A DNA stretch of 64,000 nt. Origin: a bacterium. Its GTDB lineage: Bacteria > Acidobacteriota > Thermoanaerobaculia > Multivoradales > J023. Below are positions 1-9,017 of the stretch, in pieces. The stretch is taken from positions 39,512 through 103,511 of the forward strand of contig JAAELT010000631.1 of assembly GCA_024226315.1 (NCBI GenBank), in the 5' to 3' direction. The translations under genes and the position numbers were made by a program. Each line of letters begins with the position of its first letter. The stretch's first letter is position 1. The notes under the pieces were generated by a model. That model was given only the letters and a program-made list of their open reading frames with translations, searched no databases and was not told the origin of the DNA.

Positions 1-6
1 CCCGCC

Positions 7-2004
7 ATGCCCGACTTCCAGCTCGTCTCCCCGTTCTCTCCCCAGGGCGATCAGCCCCAGGCGATCAAGGAGCTGGTCACGGGCATCCAGTCCGGTGACC
101 AGCACCAAGTGCTCCTGGGAGTGACCGGCTCGGGCAAGACCTTCACCGTCGCCAAGGTGGTGGAGACGGTGAACCGGCCGACCCTGGTGCTGTCGCACAA
201 CAAGACCCTGGCGGCGCAGCTGTTCCAGGAGTTCCGCAGCTTCTTTCCGCACAACGCGGTGGAGTTCTTCGTCTCCTACTACGACTACTACCAGCCCGAG
301 GCCTATGTGCCGCAGTCGGACACCTACATCGAGAAGGAAACCTCGATCAACGAGGAGATCGACCGCCTGCGGCTGCGCGCCACCAAGTCGTTGTTCGAGC
401 GCCGCGACGTGTTGATCGTGGCCTCGGTGTCGTGTATCTACGGCCTGGGCTCGCCCGAGACCTTCCACGGCATGCTGACTTTCTTCGAGGTCGGCGACGA
501 GCAGGGCATGGACGAGGCGCTGCGCCGGCTGGTGGAGATGCAGTACGAGCGTACCCAGCTCGATCTCTTCCACGGCGCCTTTCGTGCCCGCGGCGACGTG
601 CTGGAGATCCTGCCGGCCTACGAGGAGCTGGGGATCCGCATCGAGTACTTCGGTGACGAGATCGAGCGCATCAGCCGCTTCGACGTGCTGCGCGGCGAGG
701 TCTTAGACGAGATCGAGCGCATCTCGGTCTACCCCAAGACCCACTACGTGACTCCCAAGGACCGGCTCGAACGGGCGGTGGTGACCATCGGCCAGGAGCT
801 CGAGGAGCGCCTGACCGAGTTCGAGAGCCATGAGAAGTACCTGGAACGCCAGCGCCTGGAGCAGCGCACCCGCTTCGATCTCGAGATGCTGCGCGAGATG
901 GGCTTCTGCCACGGCATCGAGAACTACTCCCGCCACCTCACCGGCGGGCTGCCGGGCGAGCCGCCGCCGACGCTGCTCGACTACTTTCCGTCCGACATGC
1001 TGTTGGTGGTGGACGAGAGTCACCAATCCCTGCCCCAGGTGCGCGCCATGTTCAACGGCGACCGTGCCCGCAAGCAGAACCTGGTCGACTTCGGTTTCCG
1101 CCTGCCGAGCGCGCTCGACAACCGGCCGCTGACCTTCGAAGAGTTCGACAACCGCATGGGCCAGCGCATCTATGTGTCGGCGACGCCGGCGGCCTGGGAG
1201 CTCGAACAGGCCGAGGGCGTGGTGGTGGAGCAGCTGATCCGGCCCACCGGCCTGATCGACCCGGAGATCATCGTGCGCCCGGCCCGCGGCCAGGTGGACG
1301 ACCTGCTGGCCGAGGTGCGCGAGATCGCGGAGCGTGGCGAGCGGGTGCTGGTGACGACGCTCACCAAGCGCATGGCCGAGGAGCTGACCCAGTACTTCAC
1401 CGAGCTCGACGTGCGGGTACGCTACCTGCACTCGGACATCGCCACCCTCGAGCGGATAGAGATCATCACCGCGCTGCGGCGCGGTGAGTTCGACGTGCTG
1501 GTCGGGATCAACCTGCTGCGTGAGGGCCTGGACCTGCCCGAGGTGTCGCTGGTGGCGATTCTCGACGCCGACAAGGAGGGATTCCTGCGCAGCGAGACCT
1601 CGCTGGTGCAGACCGCCGGCCGCGCGGCGCGCAACGTCGGCGGGCGGGTGATCTTCTACGCCGACCGGGAGACCGATTCGATCCGTCGCTCGATCCGCGA
1701 GACCCTGCGCCGGCGCGAGCGGCAGGAGGAGTACAACGCCGAGCACAACATCGAGCCCCGCACCATCCTCAAGGACATCCACAGCCCGCTGGTGCGGATG
1801 AGTCAGCTCGACTACTACCCGACCGACGGCGGCCGCTCCCGCGTCTCCGAGATCGCCGAGCCCGACGTGCCGCTCACCGTGCAGATCAAACGGGCCGAGA
1901 AGCAGATGAAGGCGGCGGCCAAACACCTGGAGTTCGAGGAAGCGGCCGAGCTGCGCGACCGGATCAAGGAGCTCAAAGAGCTGCAGATCTACACCGAGGG
2001 GTAA
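7..2004 (+). CDS. uvrB: UvrABC system protein B (excision repair helicase-like ATPase)
   Basis: 665 aa, full length for UvrB. It is the damage-verification subunit of nucleotide excision repair: it receives the lesion from UvrA, inserts a beta-hairpin between the strands and recruits UvrC. Visible motifs are Walker A GVTGSGKT (about residues 38-45), the tyrosine-rich beta-hairpin YYDYYQPEAYVPQSDTYIEK (about 90-109), the DESH Walker B box followed by QSLPQVRAMFNGDRARKQ (about 337 onward), helicase motif VI QTAGRAARN, and a C-terminal UVR domain (LEFEEAAELRDRIKELKELQ) that contacts UvrC. The ATG lies six bases inside the window, so its promoter and ribosome site are not visible. The gene stands alone; the next gene is convergent. 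Confidence 0.98.
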   Translation: MPDFQLVSPFSPQGDQPQAIKELVTGIQSGDQHQVLLGVTGSGKTFTVAKVVETVNRPTLVLSHNKTLAAQLFQEFRSFFPHNAVEFFVSYYDYYQPEAYVPQSDTYIEKETSINEEIDRLRLRATKSLFERRDVLIVASVSCIYGLGSPETFHGMLTFFEVGDEQGMDEALRRLVEMQYERTQLDLFHGAFRARGDVLEILPAYEELGIRIEYFGDEIERISRFDVLRGEVLDEIERISVYPKTHYVTPKDRLERAVVTIGQELEERLTEFESHEKYLERQRLEQRTRFDLEMLREMGFCHGIENYSRHLTGGLPGEPPPTLLDYFPSDMLLVVDESHQSLPQVRAMFNGDRARKQNLVDFGFRLPSALDNRPLTFEEFDNRMGQRIYVSATPAAWELEQAEGVVVEQLIRPTGLIDPEIIVRPARGQVDDLLAEVREIAERGERVLVTTLTKRMAEELTQYFTELDVRVRYLHSDIATLERIEIITALRRGEFDVLVGINLLREGLDLPEVSLVAILDADKEGFLRSETSLVQTAGRAARNVGGRVIFYADRETDSIRRSIRETLRRRERQEEYNAEHNIEPRTILKDIHSPLVRMSQLDYYPTDGGRSRVSEIAEPDVPLTVQIKRAEKQMKAAAKHLEFEEAAELRDRIKELKELQIYTEG

Positions 2005-2163
2005 GCGATCCTCATGGCTCGACGCGGGTAGAATGCCCGGCGGCGCTCGGCCAACGGAGGAAGCTGAGGCACCACAGTGCCCGGTCCCCTGCGGGCGGCG
2101 CTGCGCTGAACTCGCTGCGCTCAGACACGCCTCCGCGCCGTCCTCGGGGATCCGGACACTGGC

Positions 2164-5100
2164 CTATCGGACTTCCGCGACGATCGCCAGCAACTTCTTG
2201 GCGTATTTCTGGACGATGGTCGGGCCGACGCCGTGGACGGCGAGCAGCTCGCCTTCGCTGCGTGGGCTACCGGCGGCGATCTCGCCCATGGTGCGGTTGG
2301 TCATCACGCGGAAGGCGGGGATGCGGCGGCGCCTGGCCTCGGTGAGGCGCCAGGCCTTGAGAGCCTCGTAGATTTCGGCGCCCTTGCCGGGTAGGGTGGC
2401 CGGCGGCTCGCTGGTTCGACGCCGCCGCGGCGTCTTCTTGCCGGCGGTCCGACGCTTGGTGCGTTTCTTCGCCTTCTTCTTGCGTTTGGCCTTCTTCGGC
2501 TCCTCGGGCAGCATGATCTCTTGCAGCGTTCCCAGGCCGACGCGGGAGGCGGCCGGGGTGAGGGCGGCGCGCTGGAAGCGGATGGTGCGGCCGTCTTTGA
2601 GGAACGAGTCGTCGTGGGTGGCCACCAACTCGGCCAGCACCAGGCCGCTGAGCACGCGCTCGAAGGCGTTGCGGTCGATCGAGGTACCTTCGCAGGACTT
2701 CTTGAACAGCTGGCCGGTGCCCTGGTTGTCCCACTCGCTGAGCGCCTGCAGGATCCGCCCCATGGCGCTGACCTCCGGCGCGGACGGCGAACGGAACTTG
2801 CGCACCAGGCAGGAGCCGGCGGCGCACACGTCGCACCAGCCACAGTGCTCGCCCGAATCCTCCTGGTCGCCGAAGTGACGCACCAGGTGCAGCATGCGGC
2901 AGTCGCGGCTCTGGGCGAAGCGGGTGATTTGCTCGAGCTGGAAGAGCTTGTTGTTGCGCTGCTCCAGGTAGGGCCGCTTCCAGCCCGGCTTGCCGCGCGC
3001 CACGTTCTCCTCCGGATCGACGATCGCGCCGCCGTGGATCCACAGCTTCTCGAGTGCCTTCTGGAAGGTCTCCTCGTCCAGGTCGAGCCGGTGCTCCAGC
3101 AGGTCCGCGGGTACTTTCTCCTCGGTCAGAGCGCCGTAGAGCTGCTTCAGGACGTCGATGTCGGGGTAGTCGCGGGCGTGAAAGAACTCGTGGGTGCGGC
3201 GGTCGGCGTAGGAGTAGAGCAGGATGGCGCGCGACGGCTCGCCGTCGCGGGCGGCGCGGCCGATCTCCTGGTAGTAGCCCTCGAGCGTGCCCGGCAGGCC
3301 GGTGTGGATCACGGTGCGCACGTCCGGTTTGTCGATCCCCATGCCGAAGGCGATGGTGGCGACGATCACCTCGATCTCGCCGCCCAGGAAGGCGGCCTGC
3401 ACGCGGTCGCGGTTGGCGGCGATCATGCCGGCGTGGTAGGCGGCGGCCGGGAAGACGGCGCGCAGCTCCTCGCCCAGGGCGTCGGCCTCCTTGCGGCTCG
3501 GCGCGTAGACGATGGCCGGCCGCCGGCCCGGGTCGGACAGCACCTGGTGCACCGCGTCGCGGCGCAGCGAGGGCCGCATCTCGGCCACCTCGACGGCTAT
3601 GTTGGTGCGGCGGAAGCCGTGGATGAAGCGTTTCGGCTTCGCGAGCGCCAATTGCTCGGCGATGTCGTCCTGCACCACCGGGGTGGCGGTGGCGGTGAGC
3701 GAGATCACGGGCGCCGGTCGCAGCAGCGGCAGGCGGCCGCCGAGCATCCGGTAGTCCGGCCGGAAATCGTGCCCCCACTGGGAGATGCAGTGCGCCTCGT
3801 CGACCGCGATCAGCACCGGCTTGCGCTTGGCCAGCATCTCCGGGAAGCCCGGTACGGAGAGTCGCTCCGGGGCGATGAACAGGAAGTCGAGCTTGCCGTC
3901 CAGGTAGTCGCGGCACACCCGCCGGGAGTCGAGCCGGGTGCGGCCGGAATGGATGCGCTCGGCCGCCAGCCCCACCTCCTGGAGCTTGGCCACCTGGTCT
4001 TCCATCAGCGCGATCAGGGGCGAGATCACCAGCGTGGTGCCGGCGCGCGCCAGGCCGGGGAGCTGGTAGCACAGCGATTTGCCGGCACCGGTGGGCATCA
4101 CCAGCAGGGCGTCGTGACCCTCGGTGACGGCACGGCAGGCGGCCTCCTGGTAGGGCCTGAACCGGTCGTGCCCGAAGGCGCTCTCGAGCAGCTCGCCGAG
4201 CTGATCGGGGGGAGTCGGGGAGCGGTCGCGGGGGGCTGGGCGCCCCCGCCCGCCCTCGGAAGGAGAAATCCCCCCCGGCCCCCCTTTTTCAAATGGGGGA
4301 GTCAGAACAGAAGCAGAAGGCGTGGTGGGCTGCGAGAAAACTCCTTCGACGACCTCGCGCACGTAGGCCTCGATCCCGGCCATGAAGCTCTCCAGGTCGC
4401 CGTCGCCGCGCTGGATTTGCTTCAGCCGGGCTTCCCATTCGCCGGTCATCGCCGGGCTCTTGACCAGGGGGTGGACGACCTCGATCAGGCGGATTCCCCG
4501 GTCGGTGGCCACCAGCGTCTTGCGCTGACGCTCGATGTACTCCCGGCGCAGCAGGGTCTCGATGATCTCCGCCCGGGTGGCGGGGGTGCCCAGGCCCGAC
4601 TCCTTCATGGCGGCGGACAGCTCTTTGTCGTCGAGTGTCTTGCCGGCGGTCTCCATGGCGGTGAGCAGGGTGGCCTCGGTGAACCGCTTCGGCGGCCGGG
4701 TCTTCTTCTCGAGCGCCCTGGCGTCGGTCACCTCCAGAGATTGCCCGTCTTCGAGCGCGGGCGGTAGCTCCTGGTCGGCGGCGGCCGGGCTGCCGGCCTT
4801 GCTCTTGCCCCTGCCCGGTTTTTCGCCCTTGCCCTTTGCCGGCGCTTTCTTGCCGTAGCCGACGTCGAGCACCTTCCAGCCTACCTCGACCACCATCGAG
4901 CCGCGGGCGTGGTACCGGTCGACGATCGGCTCGCCGGTCTCTTCTTCCGTGGGCTCGTCCGGTGGCGTGGTGATGCGGGTGATCACGGTGGTCACCGACC
5001 AGACGTGGGTGTCGTGCCAGGCGGCGAGCAGGCGCCGGCACACCAGGTCGTAGATCTTGCGCTCGTCGCCCGAGAGCGCCAGGCCCGCGGCGGCGGTGGT

Positions 5101-6276
5101 GGTGGGGATGATGGCGTGGTGGTCGGTGACCTTGGCGTCGTCCACGTAGCGGCGCGACAGCGGCTTCTCGCCGGTGCCGGGCGCCAGCAGCTCCTCGTAG
5201 GGCTCGCGGATCGCCTGGACGACCTCGCCCAGGGTAGTGGCGACGTCTTTCGACAGGTGGCGGCTGTCGGTGCGCGGGTAGCTGAGCAGCTTGCGCTGCT
5301 CGTAGAGCTTCTGGGCCAGATCCAGGGTCTTGCGAGCGCTGAAGCCGTACAGACGGTTGGCGTGGCGCTGCAGCTCGGTGAGATCGTAGAGCAGCGGCGG
5401 CGGCAGCTTCTTCCGCTCGGCGCGGATCGACTCGATCTCGGCGCGGCCGGTCTTCGCCCGCTCCACGATCTTTCCCGCCTCCTCGCCGTCCGGCGGCAGA
5501 CGGCGGGCCTCGGCGATCGGCTTGTCGCCGCGGAACCAGGTGCCGTCGTAGGTGGCTAGGTCGTCGCCGTCCGCGGGGGCGCCTTTCGTCCCGTCCTCCG
5601 GGCGGAAGACGGCGACCACCTCCAGGTACTCCTTCGGTACGAAGGCGCGAATCTCGAGCTCGCGTTCCACCACCATCGCCAGGGTCGGGGTCTGCACCCG
5701 GCCGACGGTCAGGGTCTCGTCGGTCTGGCGGCCGTAGGCCAGGGTGCAGGCGCGCGACAGGTTCATGCCCACCAGCCAGTCGGCGCGGCTGCGGCCGCGG
5801 GCGGCGTCGGCCAGCGGCTCGTATTCGCGGCCGTCGCGCAGGTTGGCGAAGCCGCGGCGGATGGCCTCGGCGGTGAGTGACGAGATCCACAGCCGGCTGA
5901 CGGGTTTCTCGCAGCCCGCGGCCTCGTAGATGTAGCGGAAGATGAGCTCGCCCTCGCGGCCGGCGTCGGTGGCGCAGATGACCCGCTCGACCTTCTCCGA
6001 ATTGAGCACCTTGCGCACCAGCTCGAACTGGTCACGGGTCCTCTCGGGGATCACCAGCGGCCACTGCCGCGGCAGCATCGGCAGCCGCTCACGACGCCAC
6101 GCCCGCCACGCGGGGTCGATCTCGTGGGGCTGCGCCAGGGTCGCCAGGTGGCCGATCGCCCAGGTCACGGCGTAGCCGTTGCCGTAGCGGTAGCCGTCGC
6201 CCCGCTTGCCGGCCCCCAGGGCGCGGGCGATGTCGCGGGCGACGGAGGGCTTTTCGGCGAGAACGGCGACGGTCAT
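2164..6276 (-). CDS. topB-recQ: DNA topoisomerase III fused to RecQ-family helicase with HRDC domain
   Basis: 1370 aa in one uninterrupted frame. Residues 1-647 are a type IA topoisomerase III: TOPRIM start VAVLAEKPSVARDIA, acidic motif DAGREGE (104-110; most relatives have DADREGE), and the active-site tyrosine in LLSYPRTDS (Tyr about 333). After a low-complexity linker (about 648-690) comes a RecQ helicase: Walker A MPTGAGKS (727-734), DEAH box (826-829), and a zinc-binding segment with HCGWCDVC. A basic KKAKRKKKAKKRTKRR stretch precedes a C-terminal HRDC domain. RecQ and TopoIII normally act as separate partners that pass strands and dissolve double Holliday junctions; here they are covalently joined. 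The start MTVAVLAEKP is chosen because homology begins there, although the frame stays open upstream to 6660. The gene is divergent from the BlaI operon. Confidence 0.93.
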   Translation of the reverse strand: MTVAVLAEKPSVARDIARALGAGKRGDGYRYGNGYAVTWAIGHLATLAQPHEIDPAWRAWRRERLPMLPRQWPLVIPERTRDQFELVRKVLNSEKVERVICATDAGREGELIFRYIYEAAGCEKPVSRLWISSLTAEAIRRGFANLRDGREYEPLADAARGRSRADWLVGMNLSRACTLAYGRQTDETLTVGRVQTPTLAMVVERELEIRAFVPKEYLEVVAVFRPEDGTKGAPADGDDLATYDGTWFRGDKPIAEARRLPPDGEEAGKIVERAKTGRAEIESIRAERKKLPPPLLYDLTELQRHANRLYGFSARKTLDLAQKLYEQRKLLSYPRTDSRHLSKDVATTLGEVVQAIREPYEELLAPGTGEKPLSRRYVDDAKVTDHHAIIPTTTAAAGLALSGDERKIYDLVCRRLLAAWHDTHVWSVTTVITRITTPPDEPTEEETGEPIVDRYHARGSMVVEVGWKVLDVGYGKKAPAKGKGEKPGRGKSKAGSPAAADQELPPALEDGQSLEVTDARALEKKTRPPKRFTEATLLTAMETAGKTLDDKELSAAMKESGLGTPATRAEIIETLLRREYIERQRKTLVATDRGIRLIEVVHPLVKSPAMTGEWEARLKQIQRGDGDLESFMAGIEAYVREVVEGVFSQPTTPSASVLTPPFEKGGPGGISPSEGGRGRPAPRDRSPTPPDQLGELLESAFGHDRFRPYQEAACRAVTEGHDALLVMPTGAGKSLCYQLPGLARAGTTLVISPLIALMEDQVAKLQEVGLAAERIHSGRTRLDSRRVCRDYLDGKLDFLFIAPERLSVPGFPEMLAKRKPVLIAVDEAHCISQWGHDFRPDYRMLGGRLPLLRPAPVISLTATATPVVQDDIAEQLALAKPKRFIHGFRRTNIAVEVAEMRPSLRRDAVHQVLSDPGRRPAIVYAPSRKEADALGEELRAVFPAAAYHAGMIAANRDRVQAAFLGGEIEVIVATIAFGMGIDKPDVRTVIHTGLPGTLEGYYQEIGRAARDGEPSRAILLYSYADRRTHEFFHARDYPDIDVLKQLYGALTEEKVPADLLEHRLDLDEETFQKALEKLWIHGGAIVDPEENVARGKPGWKRPYLEQRNNKLFQLEQITRFAQSRDCRMLHLVRHFGDQEDSGEHCGWCDVCAAGSCLVRKFRSPSAPEVSAMGRILQALSEWDNQGTGQLFKKSCEGTSIDRNAFERVLSGLVLAELVATHDDSFLKDGRTIRFQRAALTPAASRVGLGTLQEIMLPEEPKKAKRKKKAKKRTKRRTAGKKTPRRRRTSEPPATLPGKGAEIYEALKAWRLTEARRRRIPAFRVMTNRTMGEIAAGSPRSEGELLAVHGVGPTIVQKYAKKLLAIVAEVR
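4261..4303. repeat. Short GC-palindromic repeat embedded in the TopoIII-RecQ linker
   Basis: A pyrimidine-rich tract (runs of C, then TTTTT, then CAAATGGGGG) encodes the linker peptide TPPFEKGGPGG on the minus strand and can fold with C-run/G-run arms. This resembles the short interspersed elements in many bacterial genomes that read as PPFEKGG or PPFFKGG. It lies exactly between the two enzyme domains. Assignment to a dispersed family is inference: only one copy is in this window. Confidence 0.4.
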
Positions 6277-6360
6277 GAGAGCGGGTACCTTTTTTCGAGG
6301 ATCAGTCGTGCCACCCCGAAAGTTTAGATGAGCCTGGAGGTCGAGGCCAGTTCGCGGTGC

Positions 6361-6409
6361 TTGACAGCTTCGAGGTTTGATGTTACATTGTGTAGCGCTA
6401 CATGACGTA
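6361..6409 (+). promoter_or_regulatory. Promoter with two overlapping BlaI-type operators
   Basis: TTGACA (6361-6366) is followed after 17 bases by TACATT (6384-6389), a near-consensus sigma-70 promoter for the blaI-M56 operon. The -10 box is part of TACATTGTGTA (6384-6394), and TACATGACGTA follows at 6399-6409. Both fit the TACA-N3-TGTA dyad of BlaI/MecI repressors, and TGTAGCGCTACA (6391-6402) is a perfect 12-bp palindrome joining them. Repressor binding would block the -10 box directly, so the operon is very probably autoregulated. Confidence 0.8.
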
Positions 6410-6462
6410 GCACGATCTGGAACGACAGGTCTGAGAGACAACGCAGTCGAGCTGGGAGCAAG

Positions 6463-6873
6463 ATGAGCCACGAAGACACCGAAACCCCGCGCAGGACGCT
6501 CAGCGAGCTGGAGCGCGAGGTGATGCAAGTGATCTGGCCGAGCGAGGGCTCGACCGCCGAGGAGGTCCGGCTCCGGCTCGAGACCGAAGGCCGGGCGCTC
6601 AAGGACTCGACGGTGCGCACCGTGCTCAGGAGGCTCGAGGAGAAGGGTTTCGTGGACCACGAGACCGCCGGCCGCACCTACGTCTACCGCCCGCTGGTGC
6701 GTCCGCGCGCGGCGGCGGCTCAGGCGGTGCGGCAGATCGTCGACCGCTTCTGCGGCGGCTCGGTGGAAGAGCTGTTGCTCGGGCTGGTCGACGACTCGGT
6801 GGTGAGCCGGGACCAGCTCCGGCGTTTGGAAGAGCTGATCGACCGAGACGAGCGAGAAGGAGAGAACTCATGA
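6463..6873 (+). CDS. BlaI/MecI/CopY-family transcriptional repressor
   Basis: 136 aa, standard length for BlaI. The winged-helix domain fills about residues 10-85 (TLSELEREVMQVIWPSEGST, then LKDSTVRTVLRRLEEKGFV), followed by a dimerisation region with FCGGSVEELLLGLVDD. It should bind the two TACA/TGTA dyads upstream as a dimer and be removed by proteolysis when the coupled M56 sensor is activated. Its stop overlaps the next start as ATGA, showing translational coupling. The signal sensed is not known; a beta-lactam link cannot be assumed, because there is no beta-lactamase nearby. Confidence 0.93.
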   Translation: MSHEDTETPRRTLSELEREVMQVIWPSEGSTAEEVRLRLETEGRALKDSTVRTVLRRLEEKGFVDHETAGRTYVYRPLVRPRAAAAQAVRQIVDRFCGGSVEELLLGLVDDSVVSRDQLRRLEELIDRDEREGENS

Positions 6874-9014
6874 CCGACGTCAGCTCGCAGATTCTGGCAC
6901 TTCTGCTGGACGTTTCCTTTCGCAGCCTGTTGCTCGCCGCCGCCGTCGCCCTGGCGCTCAAGGCGTGGCGCGTCACCGATCCGACCTTGCTGCACCTGGC
7001 CTGGCGCGGCGTGCTTTGCGGCATGCTCGTGATGCCGGCGCTGTGCCTGTGGGCGCCGGCCATGCCCGTCGGCACGCCGGCGAGCTTCACCGCGCTGCAA
7101 CAGTCTCTCGACGAGACGCTGGAGCCCCTGCCCGCGCGTCTGTCGACGCTGGCGCCGTCAACGTCGCCGGCAGCGGCCGTCTTCGAAGGCCCCGGCGACG
7201 GATCCGCTCGGGCGCTGTGGCCGGCGCCGCCGGCAGCCGGCGAAGGCACGCTGGAGCGGGCCTCCACCGGCTGGACCTGGCAGGGCGTGCTGATCGTCCT
7301 CTACGGGCTGGGCGCGGCCTGGATGGGCTCGCGGCTGCTCGTCGCCTGGTGGCTGACCCGCCGGTTGAGAGCCGACGCCCAGCCACTGGCCGACGATCGC
7401 TGGCTGCGCGTCGCCCGACAGACGATGGCCCGCCAGACGGTGGGCCGGCGCCACCGCCGACTGTCGCTGGTGCTCCACGCGGGCATCCGCGTGCCGCTGG
7501 CCACCGGCTGGCTGCGGCCCACCGTGCTGCTGCCGCTCGCCTGGCAGCGCTGGGACGAGGCCAAGCGGCGCTCGATCCTCACCCATGAGCTGCTCCACGT
7601 GTGCCGCGGCGACTACGCCGTACAGCTGCTGGCGGCGCTCAACCGGGTGCTGTTCTGGTTCCATCCGCTGGCCTGGGCCTTGCCGCGGCGACTGGCGTCG
7701 CTGGCCGAGCGCTGCTGCGACGCGGGCGTCGTGCGGACCCACGGCAACGGCCGTCAATATGCTCGCTACCTGATCGAGGTGGCCTCGGCGGTCGCTGCCG
7801 ATCCGGCCGGCCGACAGGGCCGCGTGGCCTGGATCGGCAATGCCATGACCGATGGCGAGGGCCTGAGCCGCCGCATCCGTGGCGTGCTCGCCGCCGGCCA
7901 CCGGCAGGGCCTCCGCAACAGCGGACGGCTGGCCCGCGTCCTGGCGCCTGTGGCGGTCGCGGCCCTGGTGGTGCTCGCCGCCGCCGGCGCCGCCGTCGTC
8001 CACCTGGAGGCGGCCGAGCCGTCCGCTCCGGTGGTGGCACTCGAGCCCGCGCCGGCGACGTTCGTCCTCGAGCCTGCGCCGGCGGTCCTGGAGCTCGAAG
8101 CGGCCAGCGAGATGCTGCCGGCCCCGATTCTGGCTCGCGTGGAGGTCGCCACCACAGTCTTCGGCAACACGGTCCTCGGCGCGCCGACGGACGTTGCGGC
8201 GGCGATCGCCGAATCACCGGTGGCGCCGGAGCGCCCTGCCGCGTCCACGAGCCCCGCGCGGGTGGCGCCGCCCGTTCCCGCCGTGCCGCGCAACTTCATC
8301 CTCTTCTTCGACGACGAGTCCCGGCAGGCCACCCGCCCGTCGCCCCGGGGGCTCTACATCGGCAGCGCCGTCGAAGCGGCCCGGCATTGGATCGAGACCG
8401 AGCTGCGGCCGTCCGACCGCGTTGCGGTGCTCAGCTACAAGGGACACCTGCGGTTCCACCAGGATCTCACCGCTGACCGCAACGCCCTCGCCCGCGCGCT
8501 CGGCCAGGTGACGCGGCGCAAAGCGTCGCCGGTCGGGGCCGCGACAGAGGACCCCGGCCTGCTGAGTGCCCTGCCCGCCGGCCGCGAGCTGAAAAAGCAC
8601 ACCCGGCAAGTGGTACCGTCCCTGCACTTGCTGGCCGAGGCGTCGGCGACGATCGACGGCGACAAGACGTTGGTACTGTTCACCGCCGGGCTCAGTAAGA
8701 TGAACACCTACGGTGGCGCCGCCAACAGCGGCCTGGCGGTGAACCGTTCTTTCTTTCCCCGCCAGATCGCCGACCTGGTCGACACCATGCGCGCCTCCGA
8801 TGTCACGGTCTACACCATCTTCCTCAGCCCGCCGGTGTTCCGCGGCCAGGGCGGAGGCGCCGACCTGCTCGCCGCCCGCACCGACGGCGGCTACTTCTTC
8901 CGCCACCACGTCCACGGCGTCGGCCCGATCCTGAACGGTATCGCCGACCTGGTCGAGACCGGTCGCGCGCCGACCGATCCCAGCGTCCTGCAGGTAAGCG
9001 CGGTGAGGAAGTAG
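6870..9014 (+). CDS. BlaR1-type M56 metallopeptidase fused to a VWFA-related domain
   Basis: 714 aa. Hydrophobic segments near residues 8-30 and 130-160 frame the M56 zinc peptidase core with HELLH at 239-243 (preceded by SILT) and the downstream ALNRVLFWFHPLAWAL and LAERCCDAGVV segments typical of BlaR1. A further membrane span (about 350-375, AVAALVVLAAAGAAVV) leads to a proline/alanine/glutamate-rich stalk. From about 473 there is a VWFA-related domain (NFILFFDDESRQ, then DRVAVLSYKGHLRFHQDLTA, then KTLVLFTAGLS) of the kind abundant in Acidobacteria. The peptidase presumably cleaves the co-expressed BlaI. The C-terminus takes the place of the penicillin-binding sensor of BlaR1, so the ligand is probably different, perhaps an adhesion or protein partner. 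Confidence 0.88.
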   Translation: MTDVSSQILALLLDVSFRSLLLAAAVALALKAWRVTDPTLLHLAWRGVLCGMLVMPALCLWAPAMPVGTPASFTALQQSLDETLEPLPARLSTLAPSTSPAAAVFEGPGDGSARALWPAPPAAGEGTLERASTGWTWQGVLIVLYGLGAAWMGSRLLVAWWLTRRLRADAQPLADDRWLRVARQTMARQTVGRRHRRLSLVLHAGIRVPLATGWLRPTVLLPLAWQRWDEAKRRSILTHELLHVCRGDYAVQLLAALNRVLFWFHPLAWALPRRLASLAERCCDAGVVRTHGNGRQYARYLIEVASAVAADPAGRQGRVAWIGNAMTDGEGLSRRIRGVLAAGHRQGLRNSGRLARVLAPVAVAALVVLAAAGAAVVHLEAAEPSAPVVALEPAPATFVLEPAPAVLELEAASEMLPAPILARVEVATTVFGNTVLGAPTDVAAAIAESPVAPERPAASTSPARVAPPVPAVPRNFILFFDDESRQATRPSPRGLYIGSAVEAARHWIETELRPSDRVAVLSYKGHLRFHQDLTADRNALARALGQVTRRKASPVGAATEDPGLLSALPAGRELKKHTRQVVPSLHLLAEASATIDGDKTLVLFTAGLSKMNTYGGAANSGLAVNRSFFPRQIADLVDTMRASDVTVYTIFLSPPVFRGQGGGADLLAARTDGGYFFRHHVHGVGPILNGIADLVETGRAPTDPSVLQVSAVRK

Positions 9015-9017
9015 CCA

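Noticed and set aside
2005..2163. Possible small gene between uvrB and the topoisomerase fusion
   Set aside because: The only open frame has no ribosome site and an Arg/Pro/Ala-biased translation; the stretch looks like ordinary 3' sequence of two convergent genes.
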